From Xanthostigma xanthostigma (Eukaryota; Arthropoda; Insecta; Raphidioptera; Raphidiidae), in the NCBI GenBank assembly GCA_963575645.1, contig OY754464.1, positions 33,247,501-33,311,500 on the forward strand: a stretch of 64,000 bases of DNA, given 5' to 3'. Positions 1 to 12,119 of the stretch are shown piece by piece (the stretch's first letter is position 1; every line of letters starts with the position of its first letter). The translations under genes were made by a program, and so were the position numbers. The notes beneath the pieces were generated by a model that was not told the origin of the DNA, searched no databases, and worked only from the letters and a program-made list of their open reading frames with translations.

Positions 1-1395
1 TCAAATACGATTATCACATTTGAACTGAGCATATGACATAAATCACTTTATTTTTGTATAATGACATTTTGCAACACATTTCATATAGCATAATATTCTG
101 TTATAATATTACTTTCCGGAAAATTGAATTACGAGTTACAGTAATACAAGGTCTTTCCTAGATTATACTTAAGGAAACAATTATTAAATTTAAAATGAAA
201 AAAAATAATAGTTTTCAAACCGTTCAACACGGATTGAAACCGTATGCGTTAAAAACTGTTTCATTTCAATAATTGAAACCAGTATGTTAGCAGAAATATA
301 AAACCAATTTAATCGTGGTAAACCGTTAAAATCAGTTCGTTTAAATTTTCAATTTTACGTATGAAAATCCGGAATTTTCGGACTTTTCTAAAGTAAAAGG
401 ACTTTTTTTGAAAATATTATTTTTTTGGTTAGGCATCTTGAATTAATAATATTCATTATTATTCAGTTTTTTTTGCTCATCAAAAAAAGTATAATAAGTA
501 CATATTTTTTAAATTTTGTTAATCTTCCCAAATATGCGTTCAAAATCAAAACCGGGATGAAACCGAAACACGTTTCACTTCTCAAATCGCCACACTGTTA
601 CGGTTCTGGTGCAGAGCTCTAGGTAAATTAATGCACATTTTAGGGGGGTGCTATTGTAAGTGACGTCTTTAAATTAAGTTTTCTCAAAGAACGAGTTCGG
701 CGACATAACATACACGGTTTTGGAAAATTACTATCGAAAAGGAAATAATTTTTCAGTTCAAATTACATTAGAAACAAAACTTATCATAGCAAATTTCATC
801 CATGGAACAAATGCCTTCATTATTATTATTATTGCCATTATAATTATTTAATTTATTTTAATTTTAAAAGCATGTATAATTTCCTATTACACCCTATATA
901 ACTATAATGAATATTTAATTTTCAATAAAAGTTTTAAATTTGCATACAGATCGACCGGCATATGTTTGAAGAGATAAAAGAAACAAAGGAAAGTGTTTAA
1001 ATGACGTCTATAAATATTGTTTTAATTGCTGTCAACTGTCAAATAATACATCATAAAGCTTTAACCCAACTGTTATAATGGATTTTATGTGAAGTTAATT
1101 TATTTTGTTTAAAACTTTAATGTGATGTTTATATATAATTTACCGCGGTTCTTGAAACAATATAGTCACCGGCATATTGACAACTTCTAGTACAGTTACG
1201 TATTTGCAGGGGTTACGTTCCGTAAATATGCCACTAATATAGAAACCGCGAATATGTAATAATTGTGTAGGGATACTTTTCAGGCTTACAAAATGAAAAA
1301 AATAATTTAAAAAAATATAAATTAAAGCTTGTTCAACACTTTTATTATGTGACAGATAGACAACACTGCGTACAGTTAAACAATTTTGAGTGTTT
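1..1395. other. AT-rich sequence, no gene seen
   Basis: I see only short open frames without family resemblance, A/T runs, and an (ATT)n stretch near 820-840. No RNA gene or bounded mobile element was recognised. Confidence 0.5.
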
Positions 1396-1760
1396 TTACG
1401 GCAGTGCAATTCGGGGTACCTCAGGGTACTGTGCTGGGGCCCTAGTTTACTTCACAATTTATATGAATGATCTGTTTTCTTTAAATTATACGACACTTCG
1501 ATTTTATATAAAAATTCCAATTGAACATCCCTCAAAAACATATTTAAAGAAGATTTGCAATTAACTATAAAATGGTTCGATAATAATCTCTTAACAATAA
1601 ATAAATTAGTTCTCTATCCTTCTCATTGTTTAAGTACGAACTTCCATCTTATGATTATTTGAAGGTTGTAAACAGCGATATAAAAATACAAAGTATAGAT
1701 ACAATTAAATGCCTACAAATAACATGTTTTTAAGTTAAAATATAAATTATTATAAAAAGA
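1396..1760 (+). pseudogene. Remnant of a LINE reverse transcriptase (decayed)
   Basis: Translation gives the RT hallmark GVPQGTVLGP at about 1413-1442. After a frameshift come FTIYMNDLFSLN, then in another frame LQLTIKWFDNNLLTINKL at about 1556-1610 and IQSIDTIKCLQI near 1690-1725. These are consecutive landmarks of the palm and thumb of Jockey/CR1-type non-LTR retrotransposon RT. The same order is seen in the better-preserved LINEs at 35-37 kb and 61-62.5 kb. The YADD region is not recognisable, and several frameshifts and stops make this a dead fragment. Exact ends are uncertain. Confidence 0.75.
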
Positions 1761-2155
1761 AACAACGTACATATTATTAAAGAATTGAACATAGTGTTCC
1801 TTTAACCAACCACAATACATTTTATTTGTATTGAAGTACAATTAAGTCTTTGTATTTCATTTTTAACTTAGATTGGTAATCTGGGAAAACTGAAAAACAG
1901 AAAAAACCCAGACGATGAAACCTACACATAACCTTAGATATCAGCTTAAACTGGGAAAAACGCACATACAAAACTTAGCGAAAAATGTTCGTAGTCTAAT
2001 TCATATGTTCAGAATAATCAGAAGTTTTTAGAGTATTTGCCATATGACACACACCGTATTGAAGTCGGATGGCGGAACCTACGAGCCTGACAAACATTTC
2101 TCGACGTTTCTCACAAAGGAGATTGACATAATATGAATGACAACTTGGTTTTTTG

Positions 2156-3630
2156 CCATTCCAACACCATAAGTGGAAGACTGGTACATACCTATTAATT
2201 TAGGTCAAAATTCACTTTTCAAAATTTTTCGATATATTTCGTTTTGAGGTGCCCCGATTCCAAAAAACATATTTTTGGAAAAAAATCTGCGCGTCTGTTT
2301 GTGAACATGATACAGGGCAAACGATGACCGAATTGAAACTAAATTTTGAGAGGATGTTTGATATGCAAATATGAAAAGCCCTATTGTTTTGGGAAAAATC
2401 AGCGCAAAAGAGATATATGTTATAACGTTGTTTTTCTATATAATTATGGCATATTTCTCTTAACGGTTTATTATTTTATTTTTCAAGAAAGTTTTTGGAA
2501 AAACTTTTAATGAAAATCGGTGCATGAGCAGAAGTGACATATGCCATAACGTTATTTTTCATATAATAATGGCATACTTTTCATAACGGTTTATTATTTT
2601 ATCTATTATTATAAGAAAGGTTTGTAATTTTTTTGGGGGAAAATCGGCGCTTGCGTAAAAGAGATTTGTTAGTTAGGTAGTTGACATTATTAATATGCTT
2701 TGTTTAATTTTTACATGATAATATATCGGGTGCGGCAAAAGTTTGGAAACGGTTTGATATTTCCGGAGGGTTAGATTTGCGAAAAAAAAGTTTGGTACAA
2801 AAGTTGATTGGTTTTCAGTTTGCAATCGTTTGGTCACTGAATCATCCTCCAACCCCTCACCCCCCACGTGGGGGTGAGGGTGACTTTGAAATTTCAAATG
2901 GCGACCCCAATTTTCTTTCGCGGATTCGGGTTCAGAGAGCAAAATTAGGCAACTTTTGTTCGAAAAATTTGTTGAAGCGGATCATCCCCCACCCTCCAGA
3001 CAATTCGCTTTTATTCGCAATTTCATGCATTTTTCCCTCAAGAACGGTCTTGAACGAGTTTCAAAAAAAAGTTTTGTACAAATTCGGGTTCAGAGAGCAA
3101 AATTAGGCAACTTTTGTTCGAAAATTTTTTTTTTGAAATTCGTTCAAGACCGTTCTTGAGGGAAAAATGCATGAAATTGCGAATAAAAGCGAATTGTCTG
3201 GAGGGTGGGGGATGATCCGGTTCAAAAAATTTTTCGGACAAAAGTTGCCTAATTTTGCTCTCTGAACTCGAATCCGCGAAAGAAAATTGGGGTCGCCATT
3301 TGAAATTTCAAAGTCACCCTCACCCCCACGTGGGGGGTGAGGGGTTGAGGGATGATTCAGTGACCAAACGATTGCAAACTGAAAACCAATCAGCTTTTGT
3401 ACCAAACTTTTTTTTCGCAAACCTAACCCTCCGGAAATATCAAACCGTTTCCAAACTTTTGCCGCACCCTGTATAGATAGTCACGAAAACGAACAACAAA
3501 GATTATAATATTTAATACTAGCCGTTACCCGCGTCACCGCACGCGTATCAGTTTATTTTCTTTAATATTATATTTCAAATGTCAATATTTTAGTTGATAT
3601 GGTTCCGTCCAATTGGCTGGAATTTTTAAA
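2156..3630 (+). mobile_element. Dispersed repeat 'family B', copy 1 (interrupted by a foldback element)
   Basis: Begins with CCATTCCAAC and ends with a diverged form of GTTGGAATGGTCCCGTC (atggttccgtcc, near 3600). The interior has GTGAACA(C/T)GATACAGG, GGATGTTTGATATGCAAATATGAA and degenerate copies of a GCGCATGCGC-containing segment. A less disrupted copy at 42590-43770 shares the same order of motifs. The ends are inverted relative to each other (CCATTCCAAC / GTTGGAATGG), so this may be a non-autonomous TIR element. No coding capacity is seen. The copy is split by the 2726-3471 element. Confidence 0.65.
2726..3471. mobile_element. 746-bp foldback / long-TIR element, mariner-like ends
   Basis: Almost the whole element is one inverted repeat. 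The left arm starts at 2728 with GGGTGCGGCAAAAGTTTGG; the right arm ends at 3470 with the reverse complement. The arms are about 340 bp and meet near 3100-3130. Flanking TA dinucleotides (2724-2725 and 3472-3473) fit a TA target as used by Tc1/mariner elements. Open frames of 67-109 aa on both strands are mirror images created by the palindrome, not genes. The arms contain their own short palindrome around CCCCACGTGGGG. Confidence 0.85.
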
Positions 3631-3639
3631 TAAAACCCA

Positions 3640-4080
3640 CGTTTTTATGGGCTTAATAACGTTTTGATCCAATAAAATTTGTTTGCAATTTTCGAACCTG
3701 ATTGTATTATTTTTCATATACGAATTCTATTTCTTATTTAAAACATTTTTTCGTTAATAATGCTTGTCATCATTTATAGTTAGCGTACATGTTTGACCAC
3801 TGTAATAACAACAGCACAACAAATTAATAACCAAATCATGAGTGCTCATCGGTCGCATTAGTAATGGGTACAACACAATGTAATAACCAGTGTACAGCAG
3901 AATGTAACCGTGCGAATTGCAAAGCCTACTGTCTAACGAGTCAATAACACACGGAAACATAGATCTGTTACTTTTACGTATCTTAAGACACCTTCCCGCT
4001 ACACGAGCATCGATATCGACGAGTCAAAAAATATTAAATTCACCGATTCATGTCTAGAAATTTTTTGACAGTACCTATAA
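3640..4080. other. AT-rich spacer, nothing recognised
   Basis: No conserved frame, RNA gene or bounded repeat was found. A short minus-strand open frame at 3754-3960 shows no family features. Confidence 0.4.
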
Positions 4081-4084
4081 TATT

Positions 4085-4500
4085 ATGACACTGACGTCTA
4101 TTTTTTTATATAAATTATTATTAAATGTTATTAAATATAAAAATCAACTTTATGTAGCGAACTCAAATATTCACAATTATAGCACTCGCCAATCCGTACA
4201 ATTGAGGAACATTAAATTCAATTCATCCTCGTATAGTAAAACACCTGTGTGTGCTGGATCCAGGTTTTTTAATAAGCTGCCGCTGAATCTGACCGATATA
4301 AAAAAATTGAAATTTTTAAAAAAACAATTAAAGATCTTTCTGACGAAGAATTCTTATTACAATATAAATGAATTTTTATGTACAAGGTATTAATGGTATT
4401 GTAATTGGTTTGCTTTCGCGGTTTTATTTTTTATGTGTGACGCTATTACTGTCTTTTTAGGCTCTTTCAATAATGGAATTATTATTATTATAAACAATAA
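4085..4500 (+). pseudogene. LINE 3' remnant: C-terminal end of RT ORF plus (ATT)n tail
   Basis: The frame from 4085 to 4393 encodes about 100 residues containing HNYSTRQ, FFNKLPLNLTDIKKLKFLKKQLKIFL and a terminal NINEFL motif. This is the conserved end of the Jockey/CR1-type ORF2 also seen at 36740-36902 (HNTRRK, RLPKRCK, FLLERVFYSVDEFL) and 62270-62487. The frame stops at TAA and is followed by a short 3' UTR and an ATT-rich tail near 4470-4500, as expected of a 5'-truncated LINE copy. Only the last part of the ORF is present. Confidence 0.75.
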
Positions 4501-5069
4501 TCGAGCATAAACAATAAACATCTTTAAAATTGAAATAAAATCACACACCCACTGGAGCGGTACTAAATGCAGTTTAAATTAATAATTTCGTCAAGATGAA
4601 TAATTGTACGCTATTTCTCAACATAATTGAAAAATTCACAAGAAGATATATAGGGTGCTCCCCCTCGATATTTTTGTTTCATTACAAAATGTACTAATAT
4701 GTAAACCGCATCTACATACTAATATTAGTACAATTTAATTTGATCACAACGATTGTACAGGTAGATAGCGGTAGGTACAAAACAAACCATTATTATTAAC
4801 GTTGTACTAGATATTGAGTTGTCTTCGATATTGACCGGTGATTGCCAACAGAACTAACGAATATGTTATCGAAAATCTCTAATCAATATACAGTATGTAA
4901 ACTAACAGTAAATTATTTAAGAATATGTGCCGGTATGCGATTTTTACAAATTTTTAAAATTACACTAAATCGATAAAGGCATGTGTCCGAGAAATTTCGT
5001 GGAGTAGTAAAATTCTCTTTAATGGCTTATTCGAATTTTTTTTCCAATATTATATATTTTATATTTTTT

Positions 5070-5860
5070 TATAATACCTAATAATAATAATAATATATTT
5101 ATTCCTCAAAAACTGGTTCTAAAAAAATAGGAAAAGGATAAGTCAATGCAATACAAATCCAACACAAATAGAATTAGGCAAATACAGACTTAAAAAAAAT
5201 AATTAATTAAATAAAAAGTTTTCTTCAAAAAAAATCATTTAAGTTTCCGTTTTATTGAAATTCGGGTGGACTTGACCTAATGTCATCAGGCCTTTGTAAC
5301 ATTTCACGCATTGTTGGGATTGGTAAGCACTAATGTGGTGCAATTGTAATCTGTGTCGTTAAAGGCGTAGATAGTCCATATGCCTCGTGTTGCGACAATG
5401 TGCGTCGCTTTTTTTTATGAGCAAATGCTGATTATTAAAAACAAAAGTAACACATTCATATACATAGAGATAATATATCGTTAGATTTAAATAACGGCTT
5501 GGCCGATTGGCCACGATTAGTAACAGTCATTAATCTTAGAATTCTTTTTTGAATTATAAAAATTCTATTTAAAATTGACAACACCCCAAAAAATAATTCC
5601 GTAAGTGGACACAGGTTGGAAGTAACCATATAAGTTGATTTTAAAACGTTGATCGACATCGAATAATTAAAAATAGCATGTGTTATATAGTTTGCTAGTG
5701 ATACCTGACGAATGACAATGCCAGATAAGATATTTAAGCCCAGTTTGGTAGTTTTAACATACCTATAATTCATTATTCTTAAAAGAGAATATTTCATGTC
5801 AAATATTAATGTTGACATACGATTGACATGTTGAGGTATTGACAATTTTTAAATTAAATT
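5070..5860 (-). pseudogene. LINE RT C-terminal remnant, minus strand, with (ATT)n tail
   Basis: Read on the minus strand from about 5845, the translation contains LNRIFIIQKRILRLMT, then NRGQSAKPLF and ILSLCIYEC. These correspond to the 'QKR.IR....C..LF....IL....YIYE' block after the thumb of Jockey/CR1-type RTs. Frameshifts follow, and the remnant runs to an A/T-repeat tail (TAATAATAATAATAAT, 5080-5098 on the + strand), which is the 3' end of the copy. It is dead and unrelated to host coding. Confidence 0.65.
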
Positions 5861-6164
5861 TGTTTTGCTTAATTCAATAATTTATTTGTTTCTTTATAAT
5901 TTTTTTCAGTTGCTTGAAGAAACTAAATGTCGTATCTTCAATGATAGTCTGTTGATCGTTGTGTTTTTATTTTCCTAATCCCCGTGAATTGTTTCATACT
6001 TCAAATAACAATAAATACGTACTAGAGAAAAAATGGTATAATACAAATTTTTGAAAGATGTTTTTTTGAAGTAAAATATCTTTTGGCACGGTATGGTAAA
6101 AGCGACTAATGAGATTAAAAATGTAACGAACGTGTCGCAATATACGTGTACCGTAACCTATAAA

Positions 6165-6275
6165 AATCGGCTGTAGAATATTAAGCTAAGGTGGCGGCGA
6201 CGTAGTAAGGCTGCCTCGTAATCTAAAGGTCGTAGGTCTGATCCTGGCGGTCGGCGCCATTATTATTATTATTTA
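6165..6275 (+). mobile_element. SINE with tRNA-derived head (Thr-CGT-like)
   Basis: Positions 6187-6258 can be read as a degenerate tRNA: an A-box-like GGCGACGTAGTAAGG, an anticodon region ctCGTaat and a B-box-like GTAGGTCTGATCC. (ATT)n follows at once. A second, diverged copy with the same head and upstream sequence lies at 58328-58440 on the other strand. Poor acceptor pairing and the repeat context argue against a functional tRNA. Confidence 0.6.
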
Positions 6276-6279
6276 TTTT

Positions 6280-7145
6280 TTTTACAATATTTTACCAGTT
6301 TAACTTCTGTAGTGTGTGGTATAAATACAATGTCGTTTTTTCTAAACAACGCACAATTAATGTGGAGAATTATAGGCTTATTGAGAAGAATGTTAATGTC
6401 AAAAGCTGACACTAAGCGTGCAAATATGATATTAAACTTTAACACCATTGCCATTACTCTTGTAACTACTAATTTATTTTTTCTCCTTTCTAATTATTGA
6501 TAACTGACAACTTGATTGCTAAAGGTGACAAAATTACCGGCTACGATAATATTAATGACACGTACTTAAAACCTAAGTAATGTAATTAATATCTTAATTA
6601 CAGACATGTAGAGATTTAATATATTATAATAATATGTACTGTTTTAATTTGTTATATATTTATAACACCTAAACTGTCCGTTATATTTTATGACCCATTA
6701 ATTTGCAAATTTATTTTATTTTAAATTGTGACTTTAAAAGCAACAGTAATTTTATAAATAATATGGAAAAATGACCATTTAGTTCGATATACATTAGAAA
6801 TAAAGCGAAACGGACTGGTTCTAAATCATATATTTAATTTCTAAACCCGTAAACACATTGACTCACTGAAACAGATTTGTCGTAAAAGCACTAGGCTTGA
6901 CTGTTTGACAGCTACTTGCACAAACGTCGATCAATATTATGTTAATGAAAATTTCTGGAAAATTATATTTTTCTTACATTCAAAAATAATGCCTCTAGCC
7001 CTTGATTTTATAAGGGTTCCGTTTATTCATTCTAATCACGTTCAGAAATACCTTCCGAGGATAGAAACAAAGTTAAAAGAATAGATTAGAAACAAAAGAT
7101 TCGAAAAGTATCACAAATGTATGAGAATCTGTGTTACGAACAATC
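6280..7145. other. AT-rich sequence, nothing recognised
   Basis: Two short overlapping antisense frames (6269-6500) are mirror artefacts. Nothing else stands out. Confidence 0.4.
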
Positions 7146-7379
7146 GCCTTCATAAGCCGATTTGAGTAGCTATCAGGTACTTATGCTGCTGCATAATTTC
7201 GTACCAAGAATTAGAAAAGGAAACGTAAACTTTGACCACGAAAGAGAATCTTGCATAACTAATTGGTAGTGTGCAGCAAAGTATTGTTACACAACAGGTG
7301 TAGACGCCAAACAATACTATTAAAAACAATGCAACTTTCTGCAATTCCAACAACAAACAGACGGGGTATCTATAGACAT

Positions 7380-7604
7380 CTATGCACGCCGGTGCATTGT
7401 GGGAAATAAAGCATAACATGTAATGTACATGAATGCATGAATGATGGCTAAACAACACTTAGGTTTCTTGATGCAATGACGGGTGCAGTGACCCTGACAC
7501 TGAAGAAGACTGACTACTGTTGATCTATGCACGAGAAATGGAAGAATGCAAATGTTGATGAGCGCCACAGAAACTAAATACCACTGTGGCGAATACATGC
7601 GCAT
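7380..7604 (-). CDS. Possible small secreted Cys-rich peptide (speculative)
   Basis: A 74-codon minus-strand frame starts at a true ATG (7602-7604). Its N-terminus looks like a signal peptide: a basic start, then a hydrophobic run around WYLVSVALINICILPFLV. It is followed by a Cys cluster, CQGHCTRHCIKKPKCC (C-x3-C-x3-C-x5-CC). The local sequence is less AT-rich than its surroundings. A second frame continues in another register (7150-7458), so a frameshift or an intron is possible. No family is recognised, and the frame may be chance. Confidence 0.2.
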   Translation of the reverse strand: MRMYSPQWYLVSVALINICILPFLVHRSTVVSLLQCQGHCTRHCIKKPKCCLAIIHAFMYITCYALFPTMHRRA

Positions 7605-7707
7605 CCATTAAGATCAATGGTTATCGAAATAAGAAAAAAAAACATCCTTCTTTACTTCGTTGAACTAACCATATACCTTATACACTCTCCAAGAAATGTT
7701 ACAACAT

Positions 7708-8288
7708 AGTTTTTGACGTGATAACGTCTTATAAATTGATGAATCACCAATCTTATAAATTGATAAAACACCGGCTGCATGCACGAAAAAGTGTAACGTT
7801 CCTAACGTTCCGCCTGACCCTGTGCGTGCTTTTCTCGAAAACGGCCCTAACGATTTGGATGAAATTTACTGAAAAGGGATTTTGGGGGGCAAAAAATCGT
7901 TTTAGCTAGGTCTCATCTCACGAAAAAATCGTTTTCATACAAATTTTATCATTATAAAAATCAATTTTTTGACGTATGAAAATACTTAAATATTGTAAGT
8001 AGGTTTTGGAATTTTATATAAACAGTGAAACAATTGTTTTCAAAATATTATGACAGGTAATCTTTGAGACTTAAAATAAATACGAAAGAAAGAAAGTTAA
8101 AAAAAACAATTATATTATATGGTGAGTAATTTTAATAAATAAAATTAACCTAAATTTGAAGCGAAAGATGCAATATCATAGATTCGAATTATTATAATTA
8201 TTATATAAATTTAGGTTATGTATTACGGAATACGTTATCACGTAAAACTATCGTCCGTAAACCGACTTTACAGACAACCAATTTTTTT
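7708..8288 (+). mobile_element. Dispersed repeat 'family A', copy 1
   Basis: Starts with AGTTTTTGACGTGATAACGTC and ends with GTAAACCGACTTTACAGACA followed by ACCAATTTTTTTAT. The same two ends recur at 20318 onwards and at 21887-22090. Subterminal inverted segments share GTGATAACGT (the right end carries ACGTTATCACGT). The interior has GCACGAAAAAGTGT(A/C)ACGTTCC and CCTGACCCTGTGCGTGC. It is non-coding, and the superfamily was not determined. Confidence 0.65.
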
Positions 8289-8299
8289 ATGGATAATAC

Positions 8300-8900
8300 A
8301 GACATAAGAAGAATAACAGATAAGAAAATTAATATATTTGCACGGCATAATTCGCAATAACTGGACGTTTGTGTATTTAATTTTTTTTTTAAATTGTTTT
8401 ATTTTTACTTCAACCAGTTTATGATATAAGTCGTGGGGTCGACTGGACAACTAGTATTTAAGATTATATTTATGTCGGGTTTGACGGTTAATTGGGGGCT
8501 GCAGAAGAAAGAAACGAAGGCTAAGACTAGAGTACCATATTTATAATATGAGTTTCCTGACGACAGGAGAAGGAATAAAGTAGCCTAATTCAGCTTCGGC
8601 AGAGTGCAAACCTCTATTTTCGCTGACTGACTGCTCCATACTTCTTTTGTAGTAACGTAATTATTTGTACAGCCAATGTTAGTCATGTAAGTACGGGCTA
8701 TTGTTACAGAAAGAATTATCAGTTAGTATAGTTCTCGATATATGAAGAGCCTGCACAATGCACATACGGTACACACCCGCTTATCGACTTTATGTCAAAA
8801 TAGACGCCATTCGCACCATTTCTATTTTCCATCTATTACACTTACCGTTACTTTCTACATTTTTTCAACTTTCACTTAATTAATAGCCATGGGTCAATGA
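8300..8900. other. Unannotated AT-rich spacer
   Basis: No bounded element or conserved frame was seen. Confidence 0.35.
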
Positions 8901-8904
8901 AGGA

Positions 8905-9180
8905 ATTTTAGGAGATTAGGATAAGATTGGCAAATTTTGAGCATACAAAATTGACCGGTAATCGGCCATGACCTTGAATAAGGAACCATCGCGATTTTTA
9001 TCTGGAATTATTGAGGAAAACCATCGAAAACCTAAACAAGATAGCCGTTACAGGAATTATCGTTTCTCGGCGAGAGGCAGCAGGAAAAAGTCCCAGCTAC
9101 ATGTGCTCCCGCCGGGATTCGAACCCGATACCTCCTGAATGCGACTCTAGTGCTCTCACTACTACGCCACCCCGCTCGAT
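8905..9180 (-). mobile_element. SINE with tRNA-derived head, minus strand
   Basis: The reverse complement of 9103-9180 reads as a tRNA-like head: A box GGTGGCGTAGTAGTGAGAGC and a good B box GGTTCGAATCC within GGTATCGGGTTCGAATCCCGG. A non-tRNA body extends toward 8905. The head lacks a convincing acceptor stem and continues into the body, as in insect tRNA SINEs. Confidence 0.6.
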
Positions 9181-9209
9181 TCATCTTTATATAATACTAT
9201 AATGGATTT

Positions 9210-10060
9210 AGCCAGGCGCCATATCGAAATCCAAGGATTCAAAGTGACATATTTCTTTTACGTATAATATAGAAATTAAAATATTTTTTAGAAGATCCCA
9301 CCCCCATATTTCTGTCATTGAGGAAAAAATCTACAATCCCTAAAAAGACAGACAGAAATACAAACATTAGAAAATTATATATGTAGATTATTAGTATATA
9401 GATAACCCAATGGAAAGATTTTTTGCAGTTATTATGCAAAACATCAGTAATTTAACGTAAGAATTTTGGATCTCTTTTATTTTAATTTTACATGATATTT
9501 TCTAAAGTAACTAATTTTCAATTACCAAACGAGTCTGACTTATTAGGACTGACATTTTAAAATATCTCCAAAAATCCAAAAAAGTGACGCCAGACTTCAA
9601 CAAATTCTTAAAATAAATTTACACATCAGCGATAGTTCAAAATTGAATAATGAAATGTTATTACGTCTGAGAACGGTTTACTAACTCCAAACGGTTAATC
9701 ATCCAATAAAATTGCACCGTTTATATTGCGTAACAAATGCAGTTGCATATTGTTCACGATCATACATGTGGCCAAAAGGCAAAATGTCTTATGTTGAATT
9801 CGTAGTAAAATAAAATTAAAGATGGTTTAATTATTACCATACATGTTACAGCTAGCTCATTAGTGAATCAGTTCTCCATTTTTCGCCGCAACTAACAGAA
9901 ACAACACAGTGGCTATATGCTAAATCGAAGTAATTTCATTCGTGACGGTCATCTACATAATATAATAACTGATGGTATTTCAAGACATATTGGAATCTGT
10001 TATACTTTTTCATTACTGCCAAGAATTGACTCAAAGTGATCGACGAACCAAGTTACATTT
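9210..10060. other. AT-rich sequence, nothing recognised
   Basis: Only short frames without features. Confidence 0.4.
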
Positions 10061-10067
10061 TATACTA

Positions 10068-10699
10068 TTATTCAGCAAGCTTTATATTTTCTTCAGTCAT
10101 TCTCCCATGTCTGGTGTACATGAGATGGGGCTTCATTAGTTCGACTGGCGGTTCCTTTAGAGTCAGTCAGGTATGAAAAACGTTAAAGCAGCAAGTCTGC
10201 CGTCGTGACATCTTAAAATATGTATTTATCTTTGTTGAAAAATAACATTGCCAGACAATCATGACAGTTACAAGCTTTTGACTGTTATTTTTGCCAGTAC
10301 CAAAAAAAATTAAATAATAATTTACGTTTTTACAGCAAAGCTGCAATTTATTCTACGTATAAATTTAGCACTGCAGGCACTTGATGTGGCCCAGGCAGAC
10401 AATAATAATAATAATAATAATAAATTTATTTCAATAAATTTAATACAAATAATATAAATAGAACGCTACCTCTATCGCGTCTTTATACGGCAGGCGCCAA
10501 GCCTCAAGGATACTTCTGTATTTTTCAATAAAGATGATTCAATATTTTAGGATATCACGGCGGCAGATTTGCTGCTTTAACGTTTTAATCGGTCATTTCC
10601 TTACACATTTCATACCCGGTCGAACAAATGAGTCTCCATCTCATGTACGGCAGGTATAGGAGAATGACTGAAGAAAATATTATGAAGCTTGCTGAATAA
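10068..10699. mobile_element. 632-bp foldback element with long imperfect TIRs
   Basis: The left end TTATTCAGCAAGCTT and right end AAGCTTGCTGAATAA are inverted. The arms continue for about 170-190 bp with mismatches; both contain TTCTTCAGTCATTCTCC, GTACATGAGATGG, CGTTAAAGCAGCAA and ATTGAAAAATA or its diverged form. The centre holds an (AAT)n run (10402-10422). The target is TTA/TAA-like (TA). No coding capacity was seen. Confidence 0.8.
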
Positions 10700-11750
10700 C
10701 CGAGTCGGCCGACCACTGGCTATGGATATGTTTCAAGCAGTCAGCAAACACGGACACGAAAGTGTCACCGTCATGCGCAGGTAGTTAAAACATTTTCCAA
10801 AAACCGTACAGTTTCGTTTTAGCTACTGCGCATGCGGATGACGGTTTCGTATCCGTTTGCTAGCTGCTTAGAACATACCTTATATGTTAAACAAAAAATA
10901 CAAAAAATTCGTCATAAACCGTTTTATCTTTTGGTCGCAGTTATAACTGCAGTCAATTTATTCTGAATGCTACTTTAAATACAAGTAGTTGAAATTATAC
11001 ATATAGTCTATTCAAAGTCTGCCTTAAGCTCTAGCTGGTAAGAAACTTTACATATATACTGACATTGTACCTAGTACAATACACTTCCACTATTAATTTA
11101 TATTTGCAGTGGCGTACACACATTTTTCAAGTTATTTAGCACTTTTCTATTATAGGCACAATAATTCTTTTAGCCAACAAGCATATTAAATTTAGCGTTT
11201 CGTTAACAAAGTTAAATCATCCAAAAATCGTCTCTGACGATGTTAAGGGAGTTCCAGTGATAGAGCGGGAGGAAGCGGGGCAAGGGGAAACATAGGACTA
11301 ACATGTCATTGCCAATGTTAATAACAGAAATTTTAGCTGATCAATGAATTTACTACCTAAAATTAAGCAGCTGTCAAATAACTTCGATGAGGTGATGTCA
11401 CTGATTGGTGTTTCAAATTAAGTTCCATTTCACTTATTTTCTAATTAAGATTTTTTTGTAAAAAAACGATATATTTCAAATAAGCCTCTGAGTATTCGCT
11501 CCGTTTTTCGAATTTAAACTTACTACCTTAATTCATTTTTGTCCAGTGTTTCAGTTTCGGAATTAGTGCATCCAATTTTCTCATGTTTTAATATACAATA
11601 CATATTTCAATAGAAAAGCTTAAAATCTCCGCAAAAAATAAACTTTTTCAAATTGAGTAAAATTGTACTAAAAAAACAATAAATTGAAAATGTGTATTAG
11701 CACCAGAATTGACAGTTAAAGGCCTATAACTACATCTAGGTATATATTAT
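10700..11750. other. Repeat-poor AT-rich spacer
   Basis: No convincing gene. Two similar segments, GAAAGTGTCACCGTCATGCGCAG (10758-10780) and, inverted, GCGCATGCGGATGACGGTTTCG (10826-10847), make a small imperfect inverted repeat. Confidence 0.35.
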
Positions 11751-11757
11751 AAAATTC

Positions 11758-12115
11758 CTGTCACAATTTTGGCCGCGCTAATCTCCTAAACCACTGAGCC
11801 GATTTTAATGTATTTTGTAAATGTGTCTTGCGTAGTGCAACTTACGTTATAGGATAGTTTTTGTTAAATATTGTACAAAATTACGGTGTTTTCTAAGAAA
11901 AAAAACTGTTTTTGTAATCATCTGATACAATTTACTCAAAGCTATTAGTTCAGAAACAAACAAAAAAAAACTGTTTTAGCACCAAGTAGCAACATCTGTT
12001 GGAATTCGCTCAAAGCTATTCGTTCAAAAGCAAATCTGATAAAATTTACTCAAGGCTATTAGTTCAGACGCCGGGCTGCAAACAAAATTATCACTATCAC
12101 ACCCCGGTGAAAGCG
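11758..12115 (+). repeat. Dispersed repeat 'family D', copy 1
   Basis: Contains ACCACTGAGCCGATTTTAATG, TTTTGTAAATGTGTCTTGC, TACAAAATTACGGT and several copies of CTCAAAGCTATTAGTTCAG. It aligns by eye over its length with 46676-47070. It is a non-coding transposon fragment of unknown superfamily. Confidence 0.7.
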
Positions 12116-12119
12116 GGAC

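Noticed and set aside
2673..3476. Mirror-image open frames of 67-109 aa on both strands
   Set aside because: Identical peptides on opposite strands come from the foldback arms and have no gene features.
6187..6258. Functional tRNA-Thr(CGT)
   Set aside because: Poor stems, an immediate (ATT)n tail and a second diverged copy at 58.3 kb indicate a SINE.
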